DNA of 44,608 bases from JANPJV01 sp031425695 (GTDB taxonomy: Bacteria; Pseudomonadota; Gammaproteobacteria; Xanthomonadales; SZUA-5): NCBI GenBank assembly GCA_031425695.1, contig JANPJV010000014.1:1-44608 (forward strand). Direction: 5' to 3'. The position numbers and the translations under genes were made by a program. Position 1 is the stretch's first letter, and each line of letters opens with the position of its first letter. Below, piece by piece: positions 1 to 7,367 of this stretch. Under the pieces are notes generated by a model. The model did no database searches. It was not told the origin of the DNA and saw nothing but the letters and a program-made list of their open reading frames with translations.

Positions 1-934
1 CGCCTGCAGGCAACGGCGCGGTGCCCATGACGGCAGCCTCGCCCAAGGTCGTGGCCATGGCTCCCGCGCCAATACCGGCATCCAGTGGGAGCGCCACTGC
101 AACCTCGCCGGTTTTCTCTGCCACCTCCTTGGAGGTACCGACGACCAGGGGCGACAACCAGTGCGTGATTTCGGCCCCGAGGAAGAAGATCAGGCTGGCG
201 TAGTAGACCCAGATCAGTACTGCGACTACCGCGCCGGCAGCGCCGAAGCCGCGGGTCGGGTCGCTCTTGGCGAAATAAAGATCGAGCAAGAGCTTGCCGA
301 CCACGAACAGAACGGCCGAGACGATTGCCCCGATCACCACCTGGCGCCACTGCAGGCGTACGTCCGGCAGCCAGCGGTAGAGCAAGGCGAAGAACATGGC
401 GTAGCCCAATCCAGCAAGGGCCTGCCCGAGCAAGACCCGACCGGCGCCTTCGGTACCAACGGCTGTTGCGAGCACTGTACCCAGCACCAGCGACATGACC
501 AACAAGAAGCCCAGGCCCATGACGATACCCATGGCGCTCAGCCGCTTGATCAGCCAGCGGGTCACGCCGAGCTGCTGCGCGGCCTGATTGACGTCCCAGA
601 TGTGATTCAGCGAGAACTGCAGCTGGCCGAACACCGCTGATGCAGAGAAGAGGGTGACGCCCAAGGCCAGGAAGCCGAGCCCATTGCTGATATTGATCTT
701 GTCGGCAGCATTGAGCGTCTCGCGCGCCGAAGCGGCGACGGTGGGACTCGCCAGCTGAGAAATCTGCTTGGTGATATCGATTTCGGTGCCGGGGCTCAGC
801 CAGGCAAAGAACCAGGTCAGCACCACCAGCAACGGGGTGAACGAAAATACCGCAGTGAACGACAGCGCACCGGCGAGCGTGGTGAGGTCGTGCCGGATGA
901 CATTGTCGATCAGGGTCTTGATTGAAGGGCGCAT
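1..934 (-). CDS. yihY: YihY/BrkB family inner-membrane protein (3' end cut by window edge)
   Basis: The reading frame starts at the ATG at 934 and stays open to the left edge, so the C-terminus is missing (311 codons seen). A Shine-Dalgarno GGAGG lies 5 bases upstream of the ATG. The protein begins MRPSIKTLIDNVIRHDLTTL and has about six hydrophobic segments. Typical YihY/BrkB features are the early SFTAVFSFTPLLVVL segment, NHIWDV near residue 110, and the conserved GFGAAGAVVAVLIWVYYASL stretch in the last membrane helix. The family was once called ribonuclease BN; that activity belongs to another protein, and the function of YihY remains unclear. A short charged or Ala/Gly-rich tail follows the last helix, as in many members. 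Family assignment is firm; role is unknown. Confidence 0.9.
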   Translation of the reverse strand, partial: MRPSIKTLIDNVIRHDLTTLAGALSFTAVFSFTPLLVVLTWFFAWLSPGTEIDITKQISQLASPTVAASARETLNAADKINISNGLGFLALGVTLFSASAVFGQLQFSLNHIWDVNQAAQQLGVTRWLIKRLSAMGIVMGLGFLLVMSLVLGTVLATAVGTEGAGRVLLGQALAGLGYAMFFALLYRWLPDVRLQWRQVVIGAIVSAVLFVVGKLLLDLYFAKSDPTRGFGAAGAVVAVLIWVYYASLIFFLGAEITHWLSPLVVGTSKEVAEKTGEVAVALPLDAGIGAGAMATTLGEAAVMGTAPLPAG

Positions 935-1090
935 GGCCGCCTCCGAACGCGTGTGCGCAGGTATCGCAATCCCTGTGCCATTCACGGGTACGGCCGAGTT
1001 CAGCGTCACCACACGGTCCAGCCCGCTGGACGCAGGGCAAAGCGCGCGATTGGCGCGTGCTTGTGCTTGCGATTTGCTTGAGGTTTGCAG

Positions 1091-1160
1091 CCCGGGTTAA
1101 GCGCAGCACACCCGGGATGGTCCTTGCGAACCGTCCCCGGGTGCGCTGCGCTTACCCGGG
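1091..1160. repeat. Inverted repeat with CCCGGG ends between two genes
   Basis: Two arms, 1091-1116 and 1136-1160, each begin and end with CCCGGG and read as near-perfect reverse complements (core AAGCGCAGC / GCTGCGCTT), separated by 19 bases. The hairpin lies between the small membrane gene and yihY, both on the minus strand. It looks like a dispersed palindromic element that may also stop transcription, but there is no T-run. Confidence 0.7.
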
Positions 1161-1169
1161 GACGGCTAC

Positions 1170-1382
1170 CTACGCGTAGCTACGGCGTGGCGTGAACATG
1201 GCGGCGTCGATGATCGAATACAGGTGCACGATCCAACCGAGCCAGATCACCCACAGAACCGCCGCGAGGACAAACTGGATGATCGCGGCGAGCAATCGGC
1301 CCTGCAACAACTGGCCGAGGCCCGCAATGAAGAAACTTGCCAGTGCGGCAATCACATTGCCCGCGGTCCCTTGCCCTGCCAT
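1170..1382 (-). CDS. Small two-helix membrane protein, TM2-like
   Basis: Seventy residues, with ATG at 1382 preceded by a good GAGGAGAG ribosome site eight bases away. Two hydrophobic helices are visible, about residues 8-28 and 32-54. A short GLGQLLQGR turn separates them and recalls the glycine-rich link of TM2-type or related small membrane proteins that often accompany larger envelope genes. The tail MFTPRRSYA is basic and probably cytoplasmic. The gene is real judging by its start signal, its hydrophobicity pattern and the absence of any better frame. Its function is not recognised. It lies downstream of the DUF11 gene on the same strand, but a strong terminator stands between them, so it is probably transcribed separately. 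Confidence 0.7.
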   Translation of the reverse strand: MAGQGTAGNVIAALASFFIAGLGQLLQGRLLAAIIQFVLAAVLWVIWLGWIVHLYSIIDAAMFTPRRSYA

Positions 1383-1587
1383 CTAACGCTCTCCTCAAAT
1401 GAGATTCACCGTCGCATTCGCGTCGGCGTGCGCATCGTCGCGCATGCGCAGTCTCGCAAAGATCGGGCCAATCGAAGGGGTCCGGAATTTCCGCGTTGCC
1501 ACGCGCTTTTCGGCCGAGCGCCTGACGCTCACCGTTTTTGGAGTTGGCGAAAACCACCAATCCGTAGGCTGCTGTGCCGCGGGCCCC

Positions 1588-1617
1588 AAAAAAAGGGCGG
1601 CCCGGAGGCCACCCTTT
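1588..1617 (-). terminator. Rho-independent terminator of the DUF11 gene
   Basis: On the minus strand, GGGTGGCC and GGCCGCCC pair around a four-base loop and are followed directly by seven T. It sits about 40 bases past the stop codon at 1655. Confidence 0.9.
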
Positions 1618-1654
1618 GGTCATCTCCGACCGGTCAGGACCGGTCGGCGTTTGC

Positions 1655-3652
1655 TCAGCTCTGGCGACGCACTGCCACCAATCCCAGCAAGCCGAACAGC
1701 AGGCCGAGGAGGATCAGGCCGTAACGATCGAGCGCGGGAATCGGCGCGAGCGCGGAACCGACGACAACTGCCTGCGAAACCGTGTTGTTGGTAGTGACCG
1801 GATCGGCAGTCGGCGAGCTGGTGCTGGCCTGGACTGACGAGGTGCCCGGAGAATTGCTGAACGCGGTGACTGCCAACGTGCGCATTGCGCCAGGCGCAGT
1901 GGCACCCGCAAAAGTACAGGTGATCACGCCGGATTGCCCGATCTGCGGCGTGGTGCAGACCGCGCCGGCGCTCGCGTTGAAGGAACTGAACCGGAAGTCC
2001 GGGCTGAGCGTGATCGAGACCACCACGTTCTGCGCTGCGCTCGGGCCGTTGTTGGTGCTGACGGCGGTAAAGGTCACCGGCTGCCCGATCGCCACTGCTG
2101 TCGCGGAAGCAGTGAGTGTCAGCGACAGATTGGCCGAGGTGGTGACGGTCGTGGTCGTGGTCGCCGCGTTGTTCGCCGGCGTCGGGTCCGTGCTGGTGGA
2201 AGTCGCGTTGGCGGTCGCCGAGATCACCGTGCCGCTCGGCGTGGCTGCTGCCACCGCAAGGATGATCGTCGCCGCGCGCGGTGTGCCTACCAGCACCGGG
2301 CCGGTGAACGTGCAGGTAATGGTCGTCGTGCCAGCACAGCTGCCACCCCCAGCGACGCTCCCGGACACGAAACTGGTGTTGGCCGGGGTCGCCAGCGTGA
2401 CCGTCACGCCGTTGGCGTCACTTGGACCCGCGTTGGAGACTGTGGCGGTATAGGTGAGGTTGGTTCCCGCGGTCACCGGATCCGGCGCATCCGTCAGCGT
2501 CAGCGAGATGTCGGACGAAGTGCCGACCGTCGTCGTTGCCGTCGCCGAATTGTTGGCCGGATTGCTGTCGGTCGTCGTCGTGGTGACATTCACCGTGTTG
2601 GTGACCGTGGTCCCCGACGCCACGTTCGACGGAACCCGCACGACCAGCGTGAACACCGCTGATGCACTTCCCGCAACGCTCGGGCTGGTGCAGTTGACGG
2701 TGCCGTTCGTCCCTACGGCGGGTGCGGTACAGGTGAAGCCCGCAGGCGCGGCAAACGACTGCAGCGTGGTACCGGCCGGAAGCGGATCATTGAGTACAAC
2801 GGTGCTGGCCGCCACTGCGCTCAGGTTGTTGAGGGTGATGGTGTACGTAAGATCGGCACCGGCATTGACGGGATCCGGGCTGTCGGTCTTGGTGACCGCG
2901 AGGTCGGTGGCTGGCGGAACGCCGGTGGGCGTGAACGAGAAATCGTCGACGGCCAAGCCGTGGTCGTTGCTGGCGTCATTGATGTCGACCCAGCGAATCC
3001 AGAACTCCTGCCCGATCGGAACCCCAGCCGTAATGGTGCCGTTCAAGACGACGCGATTCGCTGGCAGATTGCCATCGAGCGCGGCGCCGGCAGCCCCACC
3101 GGCGACTGGACCGGTGAAATCGAGCGCATCGAAGGCGGTCCAGCCAGTGGCCGGTGTATTCGCATCGGTAATCACGCCGGTGGCTGCGATCTGATACTCG
3201 AAATCCAGTCGTTGCGCGGCCGCAGGGACGGGCGCGCCATCGCGCCATTGTTCTCCGACGTAGGCGATATTGGCCGACGTGAGCGCGACCCCGGTGTTGT
3301 TGATGAAACAGACAGCCGCGAAGATGGTGGTGGTGGTACCGGAGGCGACGCTTCCGAGCGCGCGGTCGGTGACCGGGTTGGTGCCGGCGACGCCGAAGCT
3401 GTAGAGCGCGCCGGCGTTGCTGCTGCCAGTGCCCGCGTTGTAGGTGCTGCGCGTCGAATACCAACCCGGCAGCGTCGAATTATCCGTCCAGGGAATATTC
3501 GTTCCCGTCGCCGCCAGGGTGTCGAAATTCTGCGCAACCGGCGTGCCCAGGCTGGTCACGCTGACACACTGCGCAGTGACTGATCCGGAGAAGAAGGCAC
3601 CGGCCAGGCAAAGCACTGCGGCGAGCTTGGCGCTTCGGGAAATTCGCGTCAT
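1655..3652 (-). CDS. Exported DUF11-repeat surface protein with IPTL-CTERM anchor
   Basis: A 665-residue exported protein. Residues 1-27 are a signal peptide ending in SVTA-Q. Residues 30-245 form the domain often found at the front of bacterial surface proteins and extracellular nucleases (TLPGW, GTGSSNAGALYSFG, DRALGS, VGEQWRDG, ending in VDDFSF). Three DUF11 domains follow, about 249-377, 380-502 and 507-632, each with the TYT(I/A)T-N-GPS pattern and a NPANN-like end. Residues 637-665 (PIPALDRYGLILLGLL, a hydrophobic stretch, then VRRQS) match an IPTL-CTERM sorting signal, a substrate type for exosortase/archaeosortase-like transpeptidases. The expected fate is export, processing at the C-terminus and display at the surface. 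No exosortase is in the window. The sequence is rich in Thr/Ala, as is usual for such repeats. The family is clear; the biological role (adhesion or matrix) is inference. Confidence 0.9.
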   Translation of the reverse strand: MTRISRSAKLAAVLCLAGAFFSGSVTAQCVSVTSLGTPVAQNFDTLAATGTNIPWTDNSTLPGWYSTRSTYNAGTGSSNAGALYSFGVAGTNPVTDRALGSVASGTTTTIFAAVCFINNTGVALTSANIAYVGEQWRDGAPVPAAAQRLDFEYQIAATGVITDANTPATGWTAFDALDFTGPVAGGAAGAALDGNLPANRVVLNGTITAGVPIGQEFWIRWVDINDASNDHGLAVDDFSFTPTGVPPATDLAVTKTDSPDPVNAGADLTYTITLNNLSAVAASTVVLNDPLPAGTTLQSFAAPAGFTCTAPAVGTNGTVNCTSPSVAGSASAVFTLVVRVPSNVASGTTVTNTVNVTTTTTDSNPANNSATATTTVGTSSDISLTLTDAPDPVTAGTNLTYTATVSNAGPSDANGVTVTLATPANTSFVSGSVAGGGSCAGTTTITCTFTGPVLVGTPRAATIILAVAAATPSGTVISATANATSTSTDPTPANNAATTTTTVTTSANLSLTLTASATAVAIGQPVTFTAVSTNNGPSAAQNVVVSITLSPDFRFSSFNASAGAVCTTPQIGQSGVITCTFAGATAPGAMRTLAVTAFSNSPGTSSVQASTSSPTADPVTTNNTVSQAVVVGSALAPIPALDRYGLILLGLLFGLLGLVAVRRQS

Positions 3653-3815
3653 GAGTCGGGTTCATCCAGTCGATTGGGCAGCAGTCGCCCTTTGCGCGGA
3701 CTATAGCGTTGAGGGGCCTGTGGCGGAACCCGCGCTACGGTTTGGGCTGCGGAAGAGCCCGTGGTTTGACTTGAAATCGGTGGCATCCGCAGCTCGGATT
3801 GCAGCCGACCAGGCC

Positions 3816-3847
3816 AAAAAAGAATGGCCGGGTTTCCCCGGCCATTC
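3816..3847 (-). terminator. Rho-independent terminator of the EF-G gene
   Basis: On the minus strand an 11-bp perfect stem (GAATGGCCGGG / CCCGGCCATTC) with a four-base loop is followed by six T, 26 bases past the EF-G stop. It ends a single-gene transcript. Confidence 0.95.
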
Positions 3848-3873
3848 AGCCCAGCAAGTACAAGCAGGAGCGA

Positions 3874-6006
3874 TTACTTCGCTTCCTTCTCCATCAGCTT
3901 GTCGACCAGACCCGACGGCACTTCGGTGTAGTTGTTGAACTCCATCGAGAACGTGCCGCGGCCGCGGGTAGCGGAGCGCAGGTAGTTGATGTAGCCGAAC
4001 ATTTCCGCCAGCGGCACGAAGCCGTGGACGAAAGCGGCCATGCCCTTGGTGCCCTGGTCGGTGACCTGGCCGCGGCGGCGATTCATGTCGCCGATGACGT
4101 CGCCGAGGTACTCGGACTCGGTCACGACTTCGATGCGCATCATCGGCTCGAGCAGCTTCGGGCGGCTCATCTTGTGCGCTTCACGGAAGGCATGCCGGCC
4201 GGCAATTTCGAAGGCCAGTGCCGAGGAGTCGACGTCATGGTACTTGCCGTCGATCAGGCGCGCCTTGAAGTCGACGACTTCATAGCCGGCGATCTGGCCC
4301 GAGCGCGACTCAGTCTTGACCGCGTACTCGACCGAAGGAATGAACTCGCGCGGGATGCGCCCACCGACCACTTCGTCGGCAAACACGACCCCGGAGCCCG
4401 GCTCGCCCGGCTCGAACACCATCTTGACCTCGGCGTACTGACCCGAACCACCGGTCTGCTTCTTGTGCGTGTAGATGTGCTCGACGGTCTTGCCGAAGGC
4501 CTCGCGGAAGCTGACCTTGGGCTTGCCCATGTTCGCTTCGACGCCGAGCTCCGAGCGCATGCGGTCGATGGTGATTTCCAGATGCAGCTCGCCCATGCCG
4601 CGCAGCACGGTCTCACCGGTCTCGCCGTCGACATGCAGGCGCAGCGACGGATCCGCCTTGGCCATCTTGTAGAGCGCCGCCGACATCTTGTCGACGTCGT
4701 CACGCGTCTTGGCTTCAACCGAGACGCTGATGACGGGATCCGGGAAGCGCATGCGCTCGAGCAGCACCGGATTGGCCGGGTCGGTCAACGAGTCACCCGT
4801 TTCGGTGTCCTTCATCGACACGAACGCGCAGATATCGCCGGCGCGCACTTCGTCGATGTCCTTGGTCGCATTCGCCTGCACTTCGACGATGCGGCCGACG
4901 CGCTCTTTCTTGCCGCCGCGGGTGACGTTGGTCAGGGTGTCGCCCTTCTTGATCACGCCGGAATAGATGCGCGTGAAGGTCAGCGTGCCGAACTGGTCGT
5001 TGATGACCTTGAACGCGAGCGCGCGCACCGGTGCATCGTCGCGCACTTCCTGCTTGCCGAGGACGTTGCCGTCCTCGTCGACCATCGAGATACCGCCGTT
5101 CTCGCCCGGGTAGGGCATGTAGTCGACGACGGCGTCGAGGAGCTGCTGCACGCCCTTGTTCTTGAACGAGGAACCGCACAGGACCGGCACCAGCTTGCCG
5201 CTGACCGCGCCCATGCGAATGCATTCCTTAAGCTTCTTCTGGTCGAACTCGCCGGTCTCGACGTAATGCATGAAGGCATCGTCGTCCATCGCCAGCGCCG
5301 ACTCGATGAGCTCGGTGCGCAGTTGCGGGAGACGATCGAGCCACGCGTCATCATTCGTGACGACGAACTTGAAACGGCCACGGACCTGATCGATCGGGAC
5401 GATTTCCCACTCGCTGTCCTTGTCGTTGCTGTGCCACACGTAGGCTTCATTGGCAACGAGGTCGACCATGCCGATGAACTCGTCCTGGCTGCCCAGCGGA
5501 ATCTGGCAGAGCAGGGCGTTGGCGCCGAGGCGCTCCTTGATGCCCTTGACGCAATGCGCGAAGTTCGCGCCGATGCGATCCATCTTGTTGACGTAGCAGA
5601 TGCGCGGCACGTTGTACTGGTCGGCCAGGCGCCAGTTGGTCTCGGTCTGCGGCTCGACGCCGGCAACGCCATCGAAGACCACCACCGCGCCGTCGAGCAC
5701 GCGCAGCGAGCGATTCACCTCGATGGTGAAGTCGACGTGTCCCGGCGTGTCGATCAGGTTGATGTGATAACCCTTCCACTCGGTCGAGACCGCGGCGCTC
5801 TGGATGGTGATGCCGCGCTTCTTTTCCTGCTCGAGGTAATCGGTCGTGGTGCTGCTCTTGCCGTCCTTGGTGTCATGGACGTCGATGATCTGGTGCTTGC
5901 GACCCGTGTAATAAAGCACGCGCTCGGTGGTCGTGGTCTTTCCCGCGTCGATGTGCGCGATGATCCCGATGTTGCGGTACAGCGCGAGCTCTTTCTGCCT
6001 GGCCAT
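3874..6006 (-). CDS. fusA: Translation elongation factor G, stand-alone copy
   Basis: A 710-residue GTPase that drives ribosomal translocation or, for some paralogues, ribosome recycling. GTPase motifs are intact: G1 AHIDAGKT (17-24), RGITI in switch I (64-68), DTPGH (86-90) and NKMD (140-143). The later domains are complete and end in YINYLRSATRGRGTFSMEF. The gene is not in a str operon: no rpsL, rpsG or tufA flanks it, and it has its own terminator. Switch I differs from the usual proteobacterial form (TTTDYLEQEKKRGIT in place of the ATMDWMEQEQERGIT type), and the short insertion before the DTPGH strand found in standard FusA is missing. It may therefore be a second EF-G paralogue and not the main one. 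The start ATG at 6006 follows a weak GAGAG. Confidence 0.93.
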   Translation of the reverse strand: MARQKELALYRNIGIIAHIDAGKTTTTERVLYYTGRKHQIIDVHDTKDGKSSTTTDYLEQEKKRGITIQSAAVSTEWKGYHINLIDTPGHVDFTIEVNRSLRVLDGAVVVFDGVAGVEPQTETNWRLADQYNVPRICYVNKMDRIGANFAHCVKGIKERLGANALLCQIPLGSQDEFIGMVDLVANEAYVWHSNDKDSEWEIVPIDQVRGRFKFVVTNDDAWLDRLPQLRTELIESALAMDDDAFMHYVETGEFDQKKLKECIRMGAVSGKLVPVLCGSSFKNKGVQQLLDAVVDYMPYPGENGGISMVDEDGNVLGKQEVRDDAPVRALAFKVINDQFGTLTFTRIYSGVIKKGDTLTNVTRGGKKERVGRIVEVQANATKDIDEVRAGDICAFVSMKDTETGDSLTDPANPVLLERMRFPDPVISVSVEAKTRDDVDKMSAALYKMAKADPSLRLHVDGETGETVLRGMGELHLEITIDRMRSELGVEANMGKPKVSFREAFGKTVEHIYTHKKQTGGSGQYAEVKMVFEPGEPGSGVVFADEVVGGRIPREFIPSVEYAVKTESRSGQIAGYEVVDFKARLIDGKYHDVDSSALAFEIAGRHAFREAHKMSRPKLLEPMMRIEVVTESEYLGDVIGDMNRRRGQVTDQGTKGMAAFVHGFVPLAEMFGYINYLRSATRGRGTFSMEFNNYTEVPSGLVDKLMEKEAK

Positions 6007-6371
6007 TGGTGTGGTCTCTCAAGGGTGATCTAAGCCCCTTGCCGCCACCATCCTGGCGACGCCAAAGGAAAATATGTTTGCAAGCAATCGGTCGCGTCCC
6101 AACCTCGGGATCGCATGCCACTCAGGTTTTTCACAATCCGAGTGTCGCTTGACTCACGAAAAGCCCATGAGGCGACGCCTCACGGCGCGCGATCATGGGC
6201 AGTACTTACCGGTTGCGTTCTCAGCGGTTCCTGCGAAGCCATGCCGTAGGCATCGGCTGCCGAAGGACCGCGGGCCGCGAATGCTACAGGCATGGCGCCT
6301 GCGCGTGTTCATCGTGTGGTAAAGAAATTCATGCGGCGTTCGGTGTTTTCCCAGCGCGCGGCAGGCGGCTG

Positions 6372-6523
6372 ACGTAGGTCACGTTGCGCCCGCGAGCAGT
6401 TTGGGCAAGCGACCAGGGAAGCTTGGGCGCTACGTGACAATGCGGCGTCGCGGTTGGGTGACGTAGCGCCCGATCAAGATTGGGGCCTGCACAAGCACGT
6501 CGCGGGCACAACGTAACCTACGT
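6372..6523. repeat. Cloverleaf repeat, full copy 1
   Basis: The outer stem ACGTAGGTCACGTT (6372-6385) pairs with 6510-6523 at 13 of 14 positions. Inside it, GCGCCC (6386-6391) pairs with GGGCGC (6425-6430) as a left arm. TACGTGAC (6431-6438) pairs with 6458-6465 at 7 of 8 positions as the central arm. GCGCCC (6466-6471) pairs with GGGCAC (6504-6509) as a right arm. The same four-arm plan is seen at 36892-36982 and 39277-39427. This copy ends 15 bases from the stop codon of the porin relic. Confidence 0.75.
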
Positions 6524-6538
6524 GAAAGTCGCCAATCG

Positions 6539-6846
6539 CTACCAATCCAGATGCAACCTCGCCGCCAGCGCGTCGCCTTCCGTGCGGGTACCTATCGGAT
6601 CGAGCGGCGTTCGTGTTCCCTCGAAATGCACCCAGTTCAACATCAGCTTTAGATTCCCGTTGAGATACCAGTTCAGCCCAGCGGTGATGCTGTTCCCCTC
6701 GTTGCCCCGATTGGCCGCGATTGGCGTTTGCGCAAAATCGAAGGTGTCGTAGCGCAGCGCGAGCTCGAAGGCGCCCCAGGTGCCGCGGCGCCATTCGAAG
6801 TCGCGCCAGGGCTTTGAGGCGATCGAAGCTGCCGGCGCTTGCCGGC
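6539..6846 (-). pseudogene. C-terminal fragment of a phosphate-selective-type porin
   Basis: On the minus strand an open frame without a usable start runs into the stop at 6539-6541. It reads KPWRDFEWRRGTWGAFELAL, then YDTFDF, then NSITAGLNWYLNGNLKLMLN, and ends LAARLHLDW. This is the C-terminus of an OprO/OprP-type 16-strand outer-membrane porin (RGTWGAFELA and GLNWYLN are family signatures, and the chain ends on an aromatic residue as outer-membrane barrels do). Only about 95 residues of some 400 remain. The upstream end meets the hairpin element at 6847. The frame itself is free of stops, so the loss looks recent or was a clean internal deletion. A possible N-terminal fragment lies at 6946-7074. 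Confidence 0.75.
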
Positions 6847-6918
6847 GTGGGTTCGGACCTTGTCCGAACGCTTTTCATCAACGGTGAGAAGGAGCGTCCG
6901 GACAAGGTCCGGACCCAC
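6847..6918. repeat. 72-base hairpin element, copy A
   Basis: The arm GTGGGTTCGGACCTTGTCCG and its continuation AACGCT pair with 6893-6918 at 24 of 26 positions around a loop of about 20 bases. A second copy at 17241-17313 keeps the same ends (GTGGGTxCG ... ACGCTTTT ... GAGCGTCCG ... ACCCAC) but has a different, still paired, stem centre. This copy stands exactly where the body of the porin gene is missing. Confidence 0.8.
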
Positions 6919-6945
6919 GCAGAGCGCATGGCTGCTGTGCTCATC

Positions 6946-7074
6946 CTAGCGCCTCGCCGCTTCGAACAACTGGTCGAACAGGCCGCCATCGTTGAAGTGC
7001 TCGATATCGGCAGAGCGAGCCGACAATGACAGCAACAGAAGTACGGATCCGAACAGCGTCGATGTGCGCGGCAT
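6946..7074 (-). pseudogene. Possible N-terminal fragment of the same porin (signal peptide remnant)
   Basis: An ATG at 7074 opens a 42-codon frame: MPRTSTLFGSVLLLLSLSAR, then SADIEHFNDGGLFDQLFEAARR and a stop. The first 21 or so residues are a good Sec signal peptide. It ends 27 bases before the hairpin element at 6847-6918, beyond which the porin C-terminus resumes in the same orientation. The simplest reading is one porin gene whose middle has been lost. It could also be an unrelated short exported peptide. No clear ribosome site precedes the ATG. Confidence 0.45.
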
Positions 7075-7290
7075 GGCGGTGTTCTTGGAAATGAGGAACA
7101 CGCGATATCCCGCAGCGATCCAATGCACGGAAATGGCGGATCCACATATCGACATGCAGCACTTTTGCGCGTGTTGTCGGGTTGAGCGCGCCAACATTGG
7201 GCCGCACGTGGATTCGGCGGGGCACGGGTCGCGAACGCGTCACTGATAGATCACCGCGGGATAACCCTGGCGATTTCGGGTATCACCGCG

Positions 7291-7317
7291 TTGTCACCGT
7301 TTCCCCGCGACGATAAT
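7291..7317 (+). promoter_or_regulatory. Candidate sigma-70 promoter of the phospholipase D gene
   Basis: TTGTCA (7291-7296) and GATAAT (7312-7317) are separated by 15 bases, slightly short of the ideal 17. They lie about 20 bases before the GGAGG at 7337. They match the consensus at 5 of 6 positions each. No expression evidence exists. Confidence 0.4.
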
Positions 7318-7367
7318 CGGCCAAGCATTCATTTCCGGAGGAAACAGCAATCTCCCTGGTTGACCTG

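Noticed and set aside
3799..6033. A 744-codon open frame on the plus strand opposite the EF-G gene
   Set aside because: High GC and codon bias make long antisense frames. Its translation shows no domains, whereas the minus strand encodes a complete EF-G.
6474..7145. A 223-codon minus-strand frame over the porin relic
   Set aside because: It mixes frames across the relic and the hairpin element; Arg/Ser/Cys-rich translation with no family pattern.
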